A stretch of DNA of 64,000 nucleotides, taken from contig JAUNNJ010000004.1 in assembly GCA_030531495.1 (NCBI GenBank), positions 1 to 64,000 of the forward strand. The letters run 5' to 3'. The translations under genes and the position numbers were made by a program. The notes under the pieces were generated by a model. The model was not told the DNA's origin and did not search any database. It was given only the letters and a program-made list of their open reading frames with translations. Origin of the DNA: Bacteroidales bacterium. Lineage in GTDB: Bacteria > Bacteroidota > Bacteroidia > Bacteroidales > Muribaculaceae. This document shows positions 1-8,725 of this stretch, piece after piece; position 1 is the stretch's first letter, and every line of letters begins with the position of its first letter.

Positions 1-151
1 GAGTACCAGCCCTAAATTTTTCAATTCAAAAAAGTTTTACCGGACAGCAATAATTGTATATCACAAAGATACAAAAACTTTGTGACATGGCAAAGCTTTA
101 GCTTGGGAAAGTTGGGGCTTTGTTTCTTTTTTTCAGCACGTTACATCAGGG

Positions 152-195
152 CACAAAAAAAGGGTGCATCAGAATTTTGATACACCCTCTTTGTG
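152..195 (-). terminator. Terminator of the small minus-strand gene
   Basis: An inverted repeat pairs GGGTGCATC with GATACACCC around a short A/T loop, flanked by complementary CACAAA and TTTGTG. It lies just beyond the stop codon of the 220-456 gene. Read on the minus strand the stem is followed by a T-rich run, and on the plus strand a T run also follows, so it may work in both directions. Nothing else is seen in bases 1-151. Confidence 0.6.
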
Positions 196-219
196 TTTTT
201 TTGTGAATTGATGATGGTG

Positions 220-456
220 TTAATTGCCTTGCTGGAGGATGACTTTGGCAAAGTCGCCACTCTGGTGGTCCATGATGCCAAAAAAGTCGGGCTCATCGAT
301 GATTTCCGAGTCAGGACAATCGCTGAAATTCATTTTTATGGCACGCTTGAATTCATCCATTTTGTCGAGTGCCTCTTGCTTGTCGGTGAAGCGGTATTTG
401 TCGTTTCCGCTTTCGCCCGCGCTATAGTATTCAAAGTATACAATGTAATTGTTCAT
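220..456 (-). CDS. Small hypothetical protein, 78 aa
   Basis: I do not recognise this protein. It is acidic and soluble, begins MNNYIVYFEYYSAG, and has no signal peptide or membrane segment. The predicted pattern is beta strand, helix, then an acidic loop. Reality as a gene is supported by the terminator hairpin directly downstream and by TATTTTTG, a match to the Bacteroidetes -7 box TAnnTTTG, only a few bases upstream of the ATG, which would give a very short leader. The plus-strand frame over the same bases (193-516) lacks such context and is taken as a shadow. Function unknown. Confidence 0.6.
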   Translation of the reverse strand: MNNYIVYFEYYSAGESGNDKYRFTDKQEALDKMDEFKRAIKMNFSDCPDSEIIDEPDFFGIMDHQSGDFAKVILQQGN

Positions 457-540
457 ATTGCAAAAATAGTGTTTTTCTGGCTAAGAATAGCTCGTTTTGT
501 GAAAAAATGTTGTTAACGCATTCTTTTTCACCGTTCAAAT

Positions 541-571
541 TTTGATGAGTGGTCTATTTACTGTAATTTTA
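541..571 (+). promoter_or_regulatory. Promoter for the 610 gene (TTTG-N19-TAATTTTA)
   Basis: TTTG at 541-544 is followed after 19 bases by TAATTTTA at 564-571, seven of eight matches to TAnnTTTG. The spacing is the standard one for the Bacteroidetes primary sigma factor. Transcription would start near 575-578, about 35 bases before the ATG at 610. Confidence 0.5.
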
Positions 572-609
572 CTTTTTAATTGGATAATTGTGTAACAACG
601 TAACGAAAT

Positions 610-1491
610 ATGAAAAAGTTTTTTGCTTTATTCTCTCTCATTCTGCTCTCATTGACAGCAGCAAAAGTCGGTGCCCAAAGTCAAACGATGTTTGAATATC
701 CTGTTGCTCCAGACACCTGTACCACGCTCGAGAGCCGCTGCAATTATAGCACCACTCACTTTTGGGATAACTTTGATTTTCACAAGCCTCTTACAGAGGA
801 CACAGATAGCATTCTCCAAGCTACATTTGTCGACTATTTGCAAATCATGGGCGCGGCGAATAAAAATGTGGGCAAGAGTTCAGTTCGTTTGCTGATGAAC
901 AAGGCTCAGGCCAACCACCCCAACTTCATGCGCTTGATGGCCACAGCAGAATTTATTCTCTATTACACCCCACAGCCACTTGTCGACGATGTGTATTTGT
1001 CGTTCTTGCAGTCGGCTGTAGATGCCACATGGATGAAGAAGGATGCAAAGGCTCATTATTCAGAACAAATGCGCACTATCAACAATACCAAGTTGGGAAG
1101 CGAAATCTATAATTTCTCAATTACCGACGCATCAGGTGCAAAGAAAAAGATTTACGATGTGCCAGTCGACACTGCAGAAATCGTCCTCTTGTTTTTCACC
1201 GGTGATGGTGTTGAAAGTTCGTTGGCTCGCACCCGTATCGAAACCGACCTTGGCGTGAACGAATTGGTGAGCCAGGGCTACACAAAGGTCATCAATGTGT
1301 ATGTGGGCGACAAGCCTAAGGATTTCTTGGCTGAGGCCGACAAATATCCAAACTGGACACTCGTAGCTACTGCCGAGCAGAAGAATCTTGATATCCGCAT
1401 ATTGCCATCTTTCATCGTGCTCGATAATGCACACCGTGTGATGAACAAGAATCAATATGTCGACGACATTAAAAGAGCGTTTAACCCATAA
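610..1491 (+). CDS. Secreted DUF5106-like protein with thioredoxin-like C-terminus
   Basis: A 293-aa exported protein. Residues 1-22 are a typical signal peptide (KKFF, hydrophobic core, cleavage near VGA-QS). The first half, with the FWDNFDF motif near residue 52 and a helical region, resembles DUF5106 proteins of Bacteroidales. The second half (about 170-293) looks like a thioredoxin fold: beta strand IVLLFFTGDG near 192, a central helix, then a cis-Pro-like LPSF near 270. The position where active relatives carry CxxC reads GDGVESS, so redox chemistry is unlikely. It starts a co-directional run with the DoxX-like gene 12 bases on. Periplasmic location is inferred; exact role unknown. Confidence 0.75.
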   Translation: MKKFFALFSLILLSLTAAKVGAQSQTMFEYPVAPDTCTTLESRCNYSTTHFWDNFDFHKPLTEDTDSILQATFVDYLQIMGAANKNVGKSSVRLLMNKAQANHPNFMRLMATAEFILYYTPQPLVDDVYLSFLQSAVDATWMKKDAKAHYSEQMRTINNTKLGSEIYNFSITDASGAKKKIYDVPVDTAEIVLLFFTGDGVESSLARTRIETDLGVNELVSQGYTKVINVYVGDKPKDFLAEADKYPNWTLVATAEQKNLDIRILPSFIVLDNAHRVMNKNQYVDDIKRAFNP

Positions 1492-1503
1492 TAGTACACT
1501 CAA

Positions 1504-1989
1504 ATGAAAGTACCCAACGGAATTAAAAACTTCTTCATGTATAGTGCAGGTCACACCTACACTAATCTTTCCCGTTTGTTTTTGCGCCTTTTCATTGGCT
1601 TGATGTTTTGCTTGGTGGCCATTCGCCAAATCATTCATGTGAGCGAGATTGCACCACAGTTTGAAGGCATTCTTTCGCTTGAATCGGAAATATCTATTGT
1701 GGTAATTGCTATTACAGAATTGCTTTGCGCAGCCTTCATTATGCTCGGATTCCTGATGCGTGTGGCTTTGGTGCCATCCATTGCCATCATGGCTTACGCC
1801 GAATATTTGGTGTTCTCTCCAAATATTTCCCCCAATGTGTTCGCATTTTCTCCTGGTTATCCTGTGATGTTCCTCGGTGTGTTCCTGTTCTTGCTCTTGG
1901 CTGGTCCTGGCAAGATTTCGGTCGACTACCTCATTGCAGTGAACATTGAGCGCAACAGAGAAGAGGACGAGGTGCTCGACAATGTGTAA
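1504..1989 (+). CDS. DoxX-like inner-membrane protein
   Basis: A 161-aa membrane protein with about four hydrophobic segments (roughly 22-42, 60-82, 86-104, 115-135). Arg and Gly in the first segment (LFLRLFIGLMF) and the overall size fit the DoxX/DoxD superfamily of small membrane proteins, some tied to thiol or oxidative-stress handling. It sits 12 bases after a thioredoxin-fold secreted protein and 38 bases before mnmA, so it is probably in the same transcript. No catalytic residues can be named. The call rests on topology and general pattern. Confidence 0.6.
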   Translation: MKVPNGIKNFFMYSAGHTYTNLSRLFLRLFIGLMFCLVAIRQIIHVSEIAPQFEGILSLESEISIVVIAITELLCAAFIMLGFLMRVALVPSIAIMAYAEYLVFSPNISPNVFAFSPGYPVMFLGVFLFLLLAGPGKISVDYLIAVNIERNREEDEVLDNV

Positions 1990-2027
1990 TTTTAAATAAG
2001 AAAAAGAATAATTCAAATATAGCTGAA

Positions 2028-3107
2028 ATGAGTATAGCAGTATTGATTTCTGGTGGCGTCGACAGCGCCGTTGTGGTTCATAAATTAAAAGAGGAAGGCC
2101 ACGACGACCTTCAGCTTTTCTACATCCGTATAGGCATGGACAACGACGAAGGCGACTGTGCAGCGGAAGAGGATATTGAAATGTGTACGCTGATTGCCAA
2201 GAAGTATGGCTTGCCGCTCGAAGTGGTGTCGCTGCATCAGGAATATTGGGACAATGTGATGGAATACGCGCTCCGCACCGTGAAGCAAGGCCTCACTCCA
2301 AATCCCGATATGATGTGCAATCGCATGATTAAATTTGGCTATTTTGAAGAGCGTTGGGGCAAGGATTTCGACATGACCGCTACAGGTCATTATGCCAACA
2401 CTGCTTTTGTGGGCGACACAAAATATTTGGCAATGGCGGTTGACCCAGTGAAGGATCAAACCGACTTCTTGGCACAAATCACCTACGACCAGCTGAAGCA
2501 TCTCATATTCCCAATCGGTAATTTGCCAAAGGGTGATGTGCGTCGTATAGCCCAAGAAGTGCACATGCCTAATGCCTATCGAAAGGATAGTCAAGGTATC
2601 TGCTTCCTCGGTCAAATCAACTACAACGATTTTATCCGTCGTCATCTGGGTGTGAAGAAAGGTCCGATTATTGAAATTGAGACCGGTAAGAAACTCGGCG
2701 AGCACAACGGATTTTGGTTCCACACCATTGGCCAGCGCAAAGGTCTGGGATTGAGTGGAGGACCTTGGTATGTGGTAAAGAAGAATGTGAACGACAATGT
2801 GATTTATGTGAGTAATGGCTACGGCACTGCCAAACAATATGGCAAGGTGCTCCATCTCGATGAAATGCATTTTATTTCGGGCAATCCTTGGGGTGAAACC
2901 GATGGACCAGTCGATATTATGTTTAAAAACCGCCACACGCCCATCCTCACTAAAGCGAAATTCACCCACCTTCACGACGGCGAGTGGGTGATTGAAAGTG
3001 AAAACGATGTGCAAGGCATCGCTCCTGGCCAGTTTGCAGTTGTCTATGATGCACAGGGACATTTGTGCTATGGTAGTGGCGTGATTACTGGTCAGAAAGT
3101 GGATTGA
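2028..3107 (+). CDS. mnmA: tRNA 2-thiouridine synthase MnmA
   Basis: A 359-aa cytoplasmic enzyme that installs the 2-thio group at U34 of tRNAs for Lys, Glu and Gln. The ATP-binding PP-loop SGGVDS is at residues 8-13. NPDMMCNR places the first catalytic Cys at 97, and SQGICFLG places the second at 192; ATGHYA lies at 118-123. These are the signature residues of the family and the length is normal. The C-terminal part after about 210 carries the expected RNA-binding domains (GLGLSGGPWYVV region). It lies in a plus-strand housekeeping run; the bifunctional nuclease follows 33 bases later. Confidence 0.95.
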   Translation: MSIAVLISGGVDSAVVVHKLKEEGHDDLQLFYIRIGMDNDEGDCAAEEDIEMCTLIAKKYGLPLEVVSLHQEYWDNVMEYALRTVKQGLTPNPDMMCNRMIKFGYFEERWGKDFDMTATGHYANTAFVGDTKYLAMAVDPVKDQTDFLAQITYDQLKHLIFPIGNLPKGDVRRIAQEVHMPNAYRKDSQGICFLGQINYNDFIRRHLGVKKGPIIEIETGKKLGEHNGFWFHTIGQRKGLGLSGGPWYVVKKNVNDNVIYVSNGYGTAKQYGKVLHLDEMHFISGNPWGETDGPVDIMFKNRHTPILTKAKFTHLHDGEWVIESENDVQGIAPGQFAVVYDAQGHLCYGSGVITGQKVD

Positions 3108-3140
3108 TAATTATTTATAACAAAGATAAATTTATAGAAT

Positions 3141-3722
3141 ATGGACAAGGTGGAATTGAAAGTGATGGGGATAACCTACAACCCCGTGCAGAGTGGTGCG
3201 TATGCGCTCCTGTTGCGCGAGGTGGATGGACCGCATCGCATTCCTATTGTGGTAGGTGTGGCTGAGGCACAGTCCATCGCCATGCGTTTGGAGAATGTGA
3301 TTCTTCCTCGGCCTATGTCGCACGATTTGATGATAAGCATGTTTCATGCCTATGGCATTTCGCTTGATGAAGTGTTTATCTACAAATTTAGCGAAGGCAT
3401 TTTCATGAGTGAACTGAAATTGAGTAACGGCGAGCGCGAAATCAGCCTCGATTCTCGCACGAGCGATGCTATTGCGTTGGCTCTGCGCACAGGCACTCCT
3501 ATCTACACCACTCCTGAAATTGTGAAAAAGACGGGCATCTATATGGAAGAGAAAGCCGAGAGCCCGATTGTGCATAAAAAGAATAGAAAATTGGAAGATT
3601 TCTCTGTTGATGAGCTGGAAGAGCGTATGCAGCGCTATGTCGAACAGGAAGATTACGAACTGGCGGCTGAAATCCAGAAAATCATCAAAAAGAAAAATGC
3701 TTCAAACACGGAAGACGAATAA
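3141..3722 (+). CDS. Bifunctional nuclease family protein (DUF151) with UvrB/UvrC motif
   Basis: A 193-aa cytoplasmic protein. Residues 1-135 match the DUF151/BFN pattern: GAYALLLRE and RIPIVVGVAEAQ near the start, RPMSHDL at about 55, then SDAIALALR near 113-121. Some BFN proteins act as nucleases or regulators, but no activity can be assumed here. The C-terminus (about 153-186, LEERMQRYVEQEDYELAAEI) is a UvrB/UvrC-type helical hairpin, a protein-interaction module also seen in other DUF151 proteins. It lies between mnmA and a nucleoside transporter with short gaps, so co-transcription is likely. Confidence 0.85.
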   Translation: MDKVELKVMGITYNPVQSGAYALLLREVDGPHRIPIVVGVAEAQSIAMRLENVILPRPMSHDLMISMFHAYGISLDEVFIYKFSEGIFMSELKLSNGEREISLDSRTSDAIALALRTGTPIYTTPEIVKKTGIYMEEKAESPIVHKKNRKLEDFSVDELEERMQRYVEQEDYELAAEIQKIIKKKNASNTEDE

Positions 3723-3746
3723 AACAAAACATAAAAATTAAATAAA

Positions 3747-5075
3747 ATGAAGAATTTAAAATTAAGACTGATTGTAATGAACTTCCTGCAGTTCGCTGTA
3801 TGGGGTGCTTATCTGACATGTATGGGCAATTTCCTTGGAAAGGCTGGCATGGGTGCAGAAATTTCATGGTTCTATGCTATCCAAGGTATTGTATCAATTT
3901 TTATGCCTGCTCTTATGGGTATTGTTGCCGACAAGTGGATTCAGCCACAACGCCTTCTTGGTATTTGCCACCTTTTGGCAGGTGCAGGTATGATTTCTCT
4001 GTTTATGATGGGGCAGGCTTCTGCCACTCCCGATAAGGCGATGTTTATTGCTACCTACACTTTGAGCGTGGCATTCTATATGCCTACTTTGGCGCTCTCC
4101 AACACTGCAGCGTTCACTATCTTGAAGGATAACGGAATGGATACAGTGAAAGACTTCCCACCAATCCGTGTGTTCGGTACTGTTGGTTTCATTGCCACAA
4201 TGTGGTTTGTGAACTGTGCAACTTGGCATGACGGTTCATTCGGCTTCACTCTTGGCGCCGACGACACCAAGTTCCAACTCACTCACTTCCAATTCCTCGT
4301 TTCTGGTGTATTGGGCGTGCTTCTGTTCGTTTACTGCTTGACTTTGCCACAATGTAAGATTGTGAAGAAAGAAGGTCAATCACTTGCTCAACAACTTGGT
4401 TTGGACGCATTCAAACTCTTTAAGCAAAAGAAGATGGCTATGTTCTTCATCTTCTCTATGCTTCTTGGTATGTCGCTCCAAGTAACCAATGGCTACGCTA
4501 CTCCATTCCTCACCAGCTTCAAGGGCTCACCAGTGGATGAAATTGCAAATTCATTCGCTGCCAACAATGCAACCATGCTTGTTTCGCTTTCACAGGTGGC
4601 TGAAGCACTTTGCATCTTGCTCATTCCATTCTTCTTGCGAAAGTTTGGTATTAAGGTGGTAATGCTTATTGCTATGTTTGCTTGGGTATTCCGTTTCGGT
4701 TTCTTCGGCGTTGGTAGCCCATCATTCCCAGGTGTGCTTCTCTTCGTACTCTCTTGCGTGGTTTACGGTGTGGCATTCGACTTCTTCAACGTATCTGGTG
4801 GTTTGTTTGTCGATAAGGAATGCGATCCAAGTACCCGTGCGTCTGGTCAAGGTTTGTTTATGTTGATGACCAATGGTTTGGGCGCAACAGTCGGTACTTT
4901 GGCTGCTGGTCAAATCATCAACCACTTCTGTCAATACAACGATAAGGGCTACTTGATGGAAATCGTTCCTGGTGGTTGGCAAACTGCATGGTTTATCTTT
5001 GCTGGTTTTGCTTTGGTTGTGGCTGTGTCGTTCATGTTCTTGTTTAAGTACAAACACGAACCAGAAGCTAAATAA
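3747..5075 (+). CDS. Nucleoside:H+ symporter family transporter (NupG-like MFS)
   Basis: A 442-aa integral inner-membrane protein with about twelve hydrophobic segments. The N-terminus (LRLIVMNFLQFAVWGAYLTCMGNFLG) and the paired halves fit the nucleoside:H+ symport branch of the major facilitator superfamily, such as E. coli NupG and XapB. It would import nucleosides for salvage. A central cytoplasmic loop at about 205-230 (LAQQLGLDAFKLFKQKKM) separates the halves. It is preceded by the DUF151 gene with a 24-base gap and followed by rsmE after 26 bases. Substrate identity is inferred from the family. Confidence 0.8.
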   Translation: MKNLKLRLIVMNFLQFAVWGAYLTCMGNFLGKAGMGAEISWFYAIQGIVSIFMPALMGIVADKWIQPQRLLGICHLLAGAGMISLFMMGQASATPDKAMFIATYTLSVAFYMPTLALSNTAAFTILKDNGMDTVKDFPPIRVFGTVGFIATMWFVNCATWHDGSFGFTLGADDTKFQLTHFQFLVSGVLGVLLFVYCLTLPQCKIVKKEGQSLAQQLGLDAFKLFKQKKMAMFFIFSMLLGMSLQVTNGYATPFLTSFKGSPVDEIANSFAANNATMLVSLSQVAEALCILLIPFFLRKFGIKVVMLIAMFAWVFRFGFFGVGSPSFPGVLLFVLSCVVYGVAFDFFNVSGGLFVDKECDPSTRASGQGLFMLMTNGLGATVGTLAAGQIINHFCQYNDKGYLMEIVPGGWQTAWFIFAGFALVVAVSFMFLFKYKHEPEAK

Positions 5076-5101
5076 TCTGCTAATTTAATTTGATTCATAC
5101 G

Positions 5102-5818
5102 ATGCATCGTTTCTACGACCCCAATATTGCCACCACGCTTCAGCTCTCGGAAGAAGAGTCGAAGCACTGTGTGCGTGTGTTGCGTCTGTCGGAAGGCGAC
5201 GAGATTGAAGTCGTAGACGGTTGCGGTAACCTATATTTGTGCAAAATAGCCATGGCGCATCCGAAGCGTTGCGCTGTGACTATTGTTGAGCACAAAGTGT
5301 GTCCTCCACACTGGGGGCATAAAATCGTGTTGTGTGTGGCTCCCACCAAGAATCTCGACCGTATGGAAGATATGGCCGATAGAGTTACGGAGATGGGAGT
5401 TGATCGCATCATTCCCCTGTTGTGTCGCAATAGTGAGCGCAAAGTGCTGAAGACCGAGCGCATCCAAAAGATTTTGGTCTCGGCCATGAAGCAGTCGCTC
5501 AAGGCGCAGTTGCCCAAGCTCGACGAGCTCACCCCATTCAAGGAATTGGTGAAGATGCCGTTTGAGGGCAACAAATTTATTGCATATTGCGATAAGATGT
5601 TGCCCCGCGAGCAGCGTCGTCTGCTTTCTAAAGAGTATCGCCCAGGCACCGACACGATGATAATTATCGGCCCAGAAGGCGATTTTAGCCCCGAAGAGGT
5701 GACGATGGCGTTGGAGGCAGGGTTTGTTCCAGTCTCGCTTGGTGAAAGCCGTTTGCGCACCGAGACTGCAGCCATGTTTGCAGTGGCCACATGCCATGCA
5801 ATAGATATGAATCAATAA
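5102..5818 (+). CDS. rsmE: 16S rRNA m3U1498 methyltransferase RsmE
   Basis: A 238-aa SPOUT-family methyltransferase that methylates N3 of U1498 in 16S rRNA. The start is set at the ATG at 5102, giving MHRFYDPNI, the typical RsmE N-terminus; an upstream TTG at 5090 is less likely. Residues 1-70 form a PUA-like RNA-binding domain (EESKHCVRVLR, GDEIEVVDG). The SPOUT core shows MADRVTEMGVDRI, then IIIGPEGDFSPEE, the AdoMet-binding knot, and SLGESRLRTETA near the C-terminus. It sits between the nucleoside transporter and kdsA on the same strand. Confidence 0.95.
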   Translation: MHRFYDPNIATTLQLSEEESKHCVRVLRLSEGDEIEVVDGCGNLYLCKIAMAHPKRCAVTIVEHKVCPPHWGHKIVLCVAPTKNLDRMEDMADRVTEMGVDRIIPLLCRNSERKVLKTERIQKILVSAMKQSLKAQLPKLDELTPFKELVKMPFEGNKFIAYCDKMLPREQRRLLSKEYRPGTDTMIIIGPEGDFSPEEVTMALEAGFVPVSLGESRLRTETAAMFAVATCHAIDMNQ

Positions 5819-5842
5819 TACTAACCGACATATAATTTTAAT

Positions 5843-6667
5843 ATGATTATAGACCAATTGCAAGCCTCGCCATGTGGCAATTTTTTCCTGCTCGCAGGCC
5901 CTTGTGTGATTGAGGGTGAGGAGATGGCGTTGGAAATAGCGGAAAAAGCTGTTGCCATCACTTCTGAGTTGGGTATACCTTATGTTTTTAAGGGTAGTTA
6001 CCGTAAGGCAAATCGTTCGCGCATCGATTCTTTCACCGGTATTGGCGACGAGAAGGCGCTCAAGATTTTGCGAAAAGTGCGCGACACATTCAATGTGCCA
6101 GTGGTAACCGATATTCACACTGCAGAAGAAGCCGCAATGGCTGCTCAATATGTGGATGTGCTGCAAATTCCAGCATTCCTCTGCCGCCAAACCGATTTGC
6201 TTGTGGCTGCAGCGCGCACAGGCCGTATGGTTAACATTAAGAAAGGACAGTTCCTTTCGCCCGAGGCTATGCAGTTTGCAGTACAGAAAGTGCGTGATGC
6301 AGGAAATAATGATGTGGCCATCACCGAACGTGGTACAACTTTCGGTTACCAAGACCTCATTGTCGACTACCGCGGTATCCCTACTATGCGTGCCTTTGCA
6401 CCAGTGATTGTGGATATCACACATTCGCTTCAGCAACCCAACCAGAGTGCAGGCGTCACTGGCGGTCGTCCCGATCTCATCGAAACTGTGGCACGTGCAG
6501 CAATCGCTTCAGGAGCCGATGGCTTGTTTATCGAAACTCATCAAAATCCTTCAGTGGCGAAGAGTGACGGCGCTAATATGCTCCGACTCGATTTGCTCGA
6601 AGGATTGCTCCAGCGTCTGTCGGTTTTGAAGAAAGCAGTCAATCAAATTGATAATATTAAACAATAA
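5843..6667 (+). CDS. kdsA: KDO-8-phosphate synthase KdsA
   Basis: A 274-aa enzyme condensing phosphoenolpyruvate and arabinose-5-phosphate to 3-deoxy-D-manno-octulosonate-8-phosphate, the precursor of the lipid A-linked core sugar KDO. Diagnostic motifs are LLAGPCVIE near residue 16, FKGSYRKANRS near 49, TDIHTAEEA near 93, KKGQFLSPEAM near 132, and DITHSLQQPN near 190. Length is normal. It is a few bases upstream of the TPR gene and 24 bases after rsmE, inside the same operon-like run. It shows the organism makes a KDO-containing outer membrane. Confidence 0.96.
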   Translation: MIIDQLQASPCGNFFLLAGPCVIEGEEMALEIAEKAVAITSELGIPYVFKGSYRKANRSRIDSFTGIGDEKALKILRKVRDTFNVPVVTDIHTAEEAAMAAQYVDVLQIPAFLCRQTDLLVAAARTGRMVNIKKGQFLSPEAMQFAVQKVRDAGNNDVAITERGTTFGYQDLIVDYRGIPTMRAFAPVIVDITHSLQQPNQSAGVTGGRPDLIETVARAAIASGADGLFIETHQNPSVAKSDGANMLRLDLLEGLLQRLSVLKKAVNQIDNIKQ

Positions 6668-6670
6668 CAA

Positions 6671-8296
6671 ATGAATATGACAAACATCAAGTATCTTTTT
6701 CTTTCCCTCGCATTGTTTGCTTGCGGATTGAATTCAATGGCACAGACCACCGATGAGGATGCGGCATTGAAGCGTAAAATCAACGATGCTGTGATGAAGG
6801 TTTACAATCAGCAACTTGATAAGGAACCTGGTGACTATGCAACTCGATTTGCACGCTCTTATCAGTTCTTCAACAACAATCAAGTTGAGGAAGCGCTTGC
6901 CGACATCACTCAAACCATTAAGGACTGTCCTGAGAAGGAACGAGAAGTGCTTTACGATGCACTCCTTCTTCGTGCTAAGATTTATGACCAAAAGGGGGAA
7001 CTCGACAATGAATTCGCTGATTTGAAGCGTGCCTTCGCAATCAACTCTACCAATCCTAATGTGGTGGATATGATTGCCAAGTTGGCTCTTAAGCGCGGTG
7101 ATTATTCAACCGCAGAGACCAACTTCAATGCCATTCTCCGTATGTCGCCTCAAAACTATGATGCTCTCTATGGCTTGGCTCGCGTGGCAGCAAAAACCAA
7201 CGATTTCGCTAAGGCACAAGAATATTGCGACCGGGCAGTGAAATTGTTTCCAACCGAACCTCAAGTCTACATCAACCGTGCTGATGTGTTTAATATGCTC
7301 GGCCAATACAAGGTGGCTGCTCAAGACATCATCTTGGCAATGAGTGTGGGTAACGATGAAAGCAAAGCTATCGCAGCTCTCGTTAATATGAGTGATGAGC
7401 ACTACGATGACGTAATGAACGCTCTTCAGAACTCTGTGGAAAATGCACCATCTGTAGGCACTTTCTACTATTTGCGTTATTCAATCGCTATGCGTCACCT
7501 CCACTATGGTCAGGCATTGCACGATATCAAGCAAATTATCAGTAAGGGCTTCTATGATGATTATTCCATCTATTATGATGCAGCCAAGTGCCAATTCGAA
7601 CTCGGTCAGTTCGACCCCGCACTGCTGAATGTCGACAAAGCTTTGTCAAAGAGTCCAAGCGATATGCCATCACTCGTACTTAAGGCGCGAATCGTTGAGC
7701 ACCAGGGAGCTGGCAAGAATTATGATGCTGCTCTCGGCATATTGATGCGTGCATCACGCTTGAATGCTAATGACCCTTCGCTTCTCCTTGCACAAGCTCG
7801 TATTTATCTTGCTCAGCGCAAGCAACCAGAAGCTCAGGCTGTCCTTGATAAGCTCATTAAAGCAGATCCTACCAACAATGAGGCTCTCTTGCTCAGAGGT
7901 TGGCTCTACAAGTACCGTATGCGCAATGCTGAAGCCGCACTTGCCGATTTCGGTATGATGCTCAATAATGGAAGCGATATGACCAGTCTTAAAGGTTTCG
8001 CACTCCACGAACTCGGTCGTGACGAAGAAGCAAAAAAATGGGCCCAAGACAATATTATGACCACATCACTTCCTGGTGGTGAAGCTTACGCCATTGCATC
8101 GGCATTGCTTTCCGACATTGGCGACAACGACATGGCTCTCAAATATCTTGAAAGCGCATTGGCTAATGGTTACGGTAGCCTTTACGAAGTAAATATGAGC
8201 GAAGAGCCATATGTGAACTTGAAACTCGTTCGTCGTCATGCCGATTTCAAGATGATGGTCGACCGTTATTCAAACAACTTCGTAGAACACGAATAA
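6671..8296 (+). CDS. Secreted TPR-repeat protein
   Basis: A 541-aa protein with a signal peptide (about residues 1-23, hydrophobic core then MAQT) and tetratricopeptide repeats along most of its length. Repeat-like segments include DYATRFARSYQFFNNNQVEE (near 56), the NYDALYGLARVAAKTNDFAKA segment (near 163), QVYINRADVFNMLGQY (near 196), and others near 318 and 400. Such repeats act as protein-binding scaffolds, often in envelope assembly. Two close start codons exist (6671 and 6677). It begins 3 bases after kdsA and ends before a strong terminator, so it closes this operon. Specific partner unknown. Confidence 0.8.
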   Translation: MNMTNIKYLFLSLALFACGLNSMAQTTDEDAALKRKINDAVMKVYNQQLDKEPGDYATRFARSYQFFNNNQVEEALADITQTIKDCPEKEREVLYDALLLRAKIYDQKGELDNEFADLKRAFAINSTNPNVVDMIAKLALKRGDYSTAETNFNAILRMSPQNYDALYGLARVAAKTNDFAKAQEYCDRAVKLFPTEPQVYINRADVFNMLGQYKVAAQDIILAMSVGNDESKAIAALVNMSDEHYDDVMNALQNSVENAPSVGTFYYLRYSIAMRHLHYGQALHDIKQIISKGFYDDYSIYYDAAKCQFELGQFDPALLNVDKALSKSPSDMPSLVLKARIVEHQGAGKNYDAALGILMRASRLNANDPSLLLAQARIYLAQRKQPEAQAVLDKLIKADPTNNEALLLRGWLYKYRMRNAEAALADFGMMLNNGSDMTSLKGFALHELGRDEEAKKWAQDNIMTTSLPGGEAYAIASALLSDIGDNDMALKYLESALANGYGSLYEVNMSEEPYVNLKLVRRHADFKMMVDRYSNNFVEHE

Positions 8297-8356
8297 ATTT
8301 TTCCTGTCAGTTAGGATTTTTTCTTCTCTGCAAGAAAAATATGTAAACGTCTATAA

Positions 8357-8400
8357 GTTACTCTCTTACCTCAAAACGGGTAGGGGAGTAACCTTTTTTT
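8357..8400 (+). terminator. Rho-independent terminator after the TPR gene
   Basis: A 14-bp stem, GTTACTCTCTTACC at 8357-8370 with its complement at 8379-8392 (three G-U pairs), encloses an 8-base loop. It is followed by a run of seven T at 8394-8400. This closes the plus-strand operon that ends at 8296. Confidence 0.85.
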
Positions 8401-8443
8401 GAGAACTTTTTTTGTGTTTTAAGACAGAAAAAGTGCAAAATAA

Positions 8444-8474
8444 TTTGCAGATTCAAAAAAAAGCAGTACCTTTG
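8444..8474 (+). promoter_or_regulatory. Promoter of tRNA-Val (TTTG-N19-TACCTTTG)
   Basis: TTTG at 8444-8447, a 19-base spacer, and TACCTTTG at 8467-8474 form a complete match to the Bacteroidetes consensus. The predicted start is only about 10-14 bases before the mature 5' end of the tRNA at 8493, as expected for a single tRNA gene. Confidence 0.8.
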
Positions 8475-8492
8475 CAACGCAATTAAGCAATA

Positions 8493-8567
8493 GGGCGTTT
8501 AGCTCAGCTGGTTCAGAGCATCTGCCTTACAAGCAGAGGGTCGGCGGTTCGAATCCGTCAACGCCCA
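8493..8567 (+). tRNA. tRNA-Val (anticodon TAC)
   Basis: The 75-base sequence folds as a cloverleaf. The acceptor stem pairs GGGCGTT with AACGCCC; the D arm contains AGCTCAGCTGGTTCAGAGC; the anticodon stem TCTGC/GCAGA encloses CTTACAA, giving anticodon TAC (Val); the T arm carries GGTTCGAATCC. Discriminator A is at 8567. CCA is not encoded. It has its own promoter upstream and a terminator immediately downstream, so it is probably a single-gene transcript. Confidence 0.95.
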
Positions 8568-8576
8568 CAAAAATGA

Positions 8577-8603
8577 GACTCGACTTTTGTCGGGTCTTTT
8601 TTT
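8577..8603 (+). terminator. Terminator of tRNA-Val
   Basis: GACTCGAC (8577-8584) pairs with GTCGGGTC (8589-8596, one G-U pair) around TTTT, followed by seven T. It lies ten bases after the tRNA 3' end. Confidence 0.85.
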
Positions 8604-8673
8604 GTGCGTCGTTGCGAGATGAGGACCGCCCGGTTCGTTATCGCTTCAGCGCTTTCGCAGCGCAGCGTAGAAA

Positions 8674-8725
8674 GAATCCGTCAACGCCCACAAAATCGAG
8701 ACTCGACTTTCAGTCAGGTCTTTTG
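8674..8725 (+). repeat. Partial duplicate of the tRNA-Val 3' end and terminator
   Basis: The 22 bases at 8674-8695 are identical to 8551-8572, which cover the T-arm 3' strand, the acceptor 3' strand and the first bases after the tRNA. The identity is followed in both copies by GAGACTCGAC and a similar terminator hairpin ending in TTTT (8698-8724). The 5' part of a tRNA is missing, so this is not a second gene. Either a decayed tandem tRNA copy or a former integration-site duplication would explain it. Confidence 0.75.

Noticed and set aside
193..516. Plus-strand frame of 107 aa over the small minus gene
   Set aside because: No promoter; the minus gene has a terminator and -7 box and a more protein-like composition.
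1132..3062. Two long minus-strand frames (1132-2016, 2085-3062) opposite the DoxX-like and mnmA genes
   Set aside because: Low-quality His/Cys-rich composition, no promoter; shadows of real genes.
5231..6436. Minus-strand frame of about 400 aa over rsmE and kdsA
   Set aside because: Rich in His, Cys and Arg with no domain; it is the reverse of two clear genes.
8674..8725. Second tRNA gene
   Set aside because: Only the 3' part of a tRNA is repeated; acceptor 5' strand, D arm and anticodon arm are absent.
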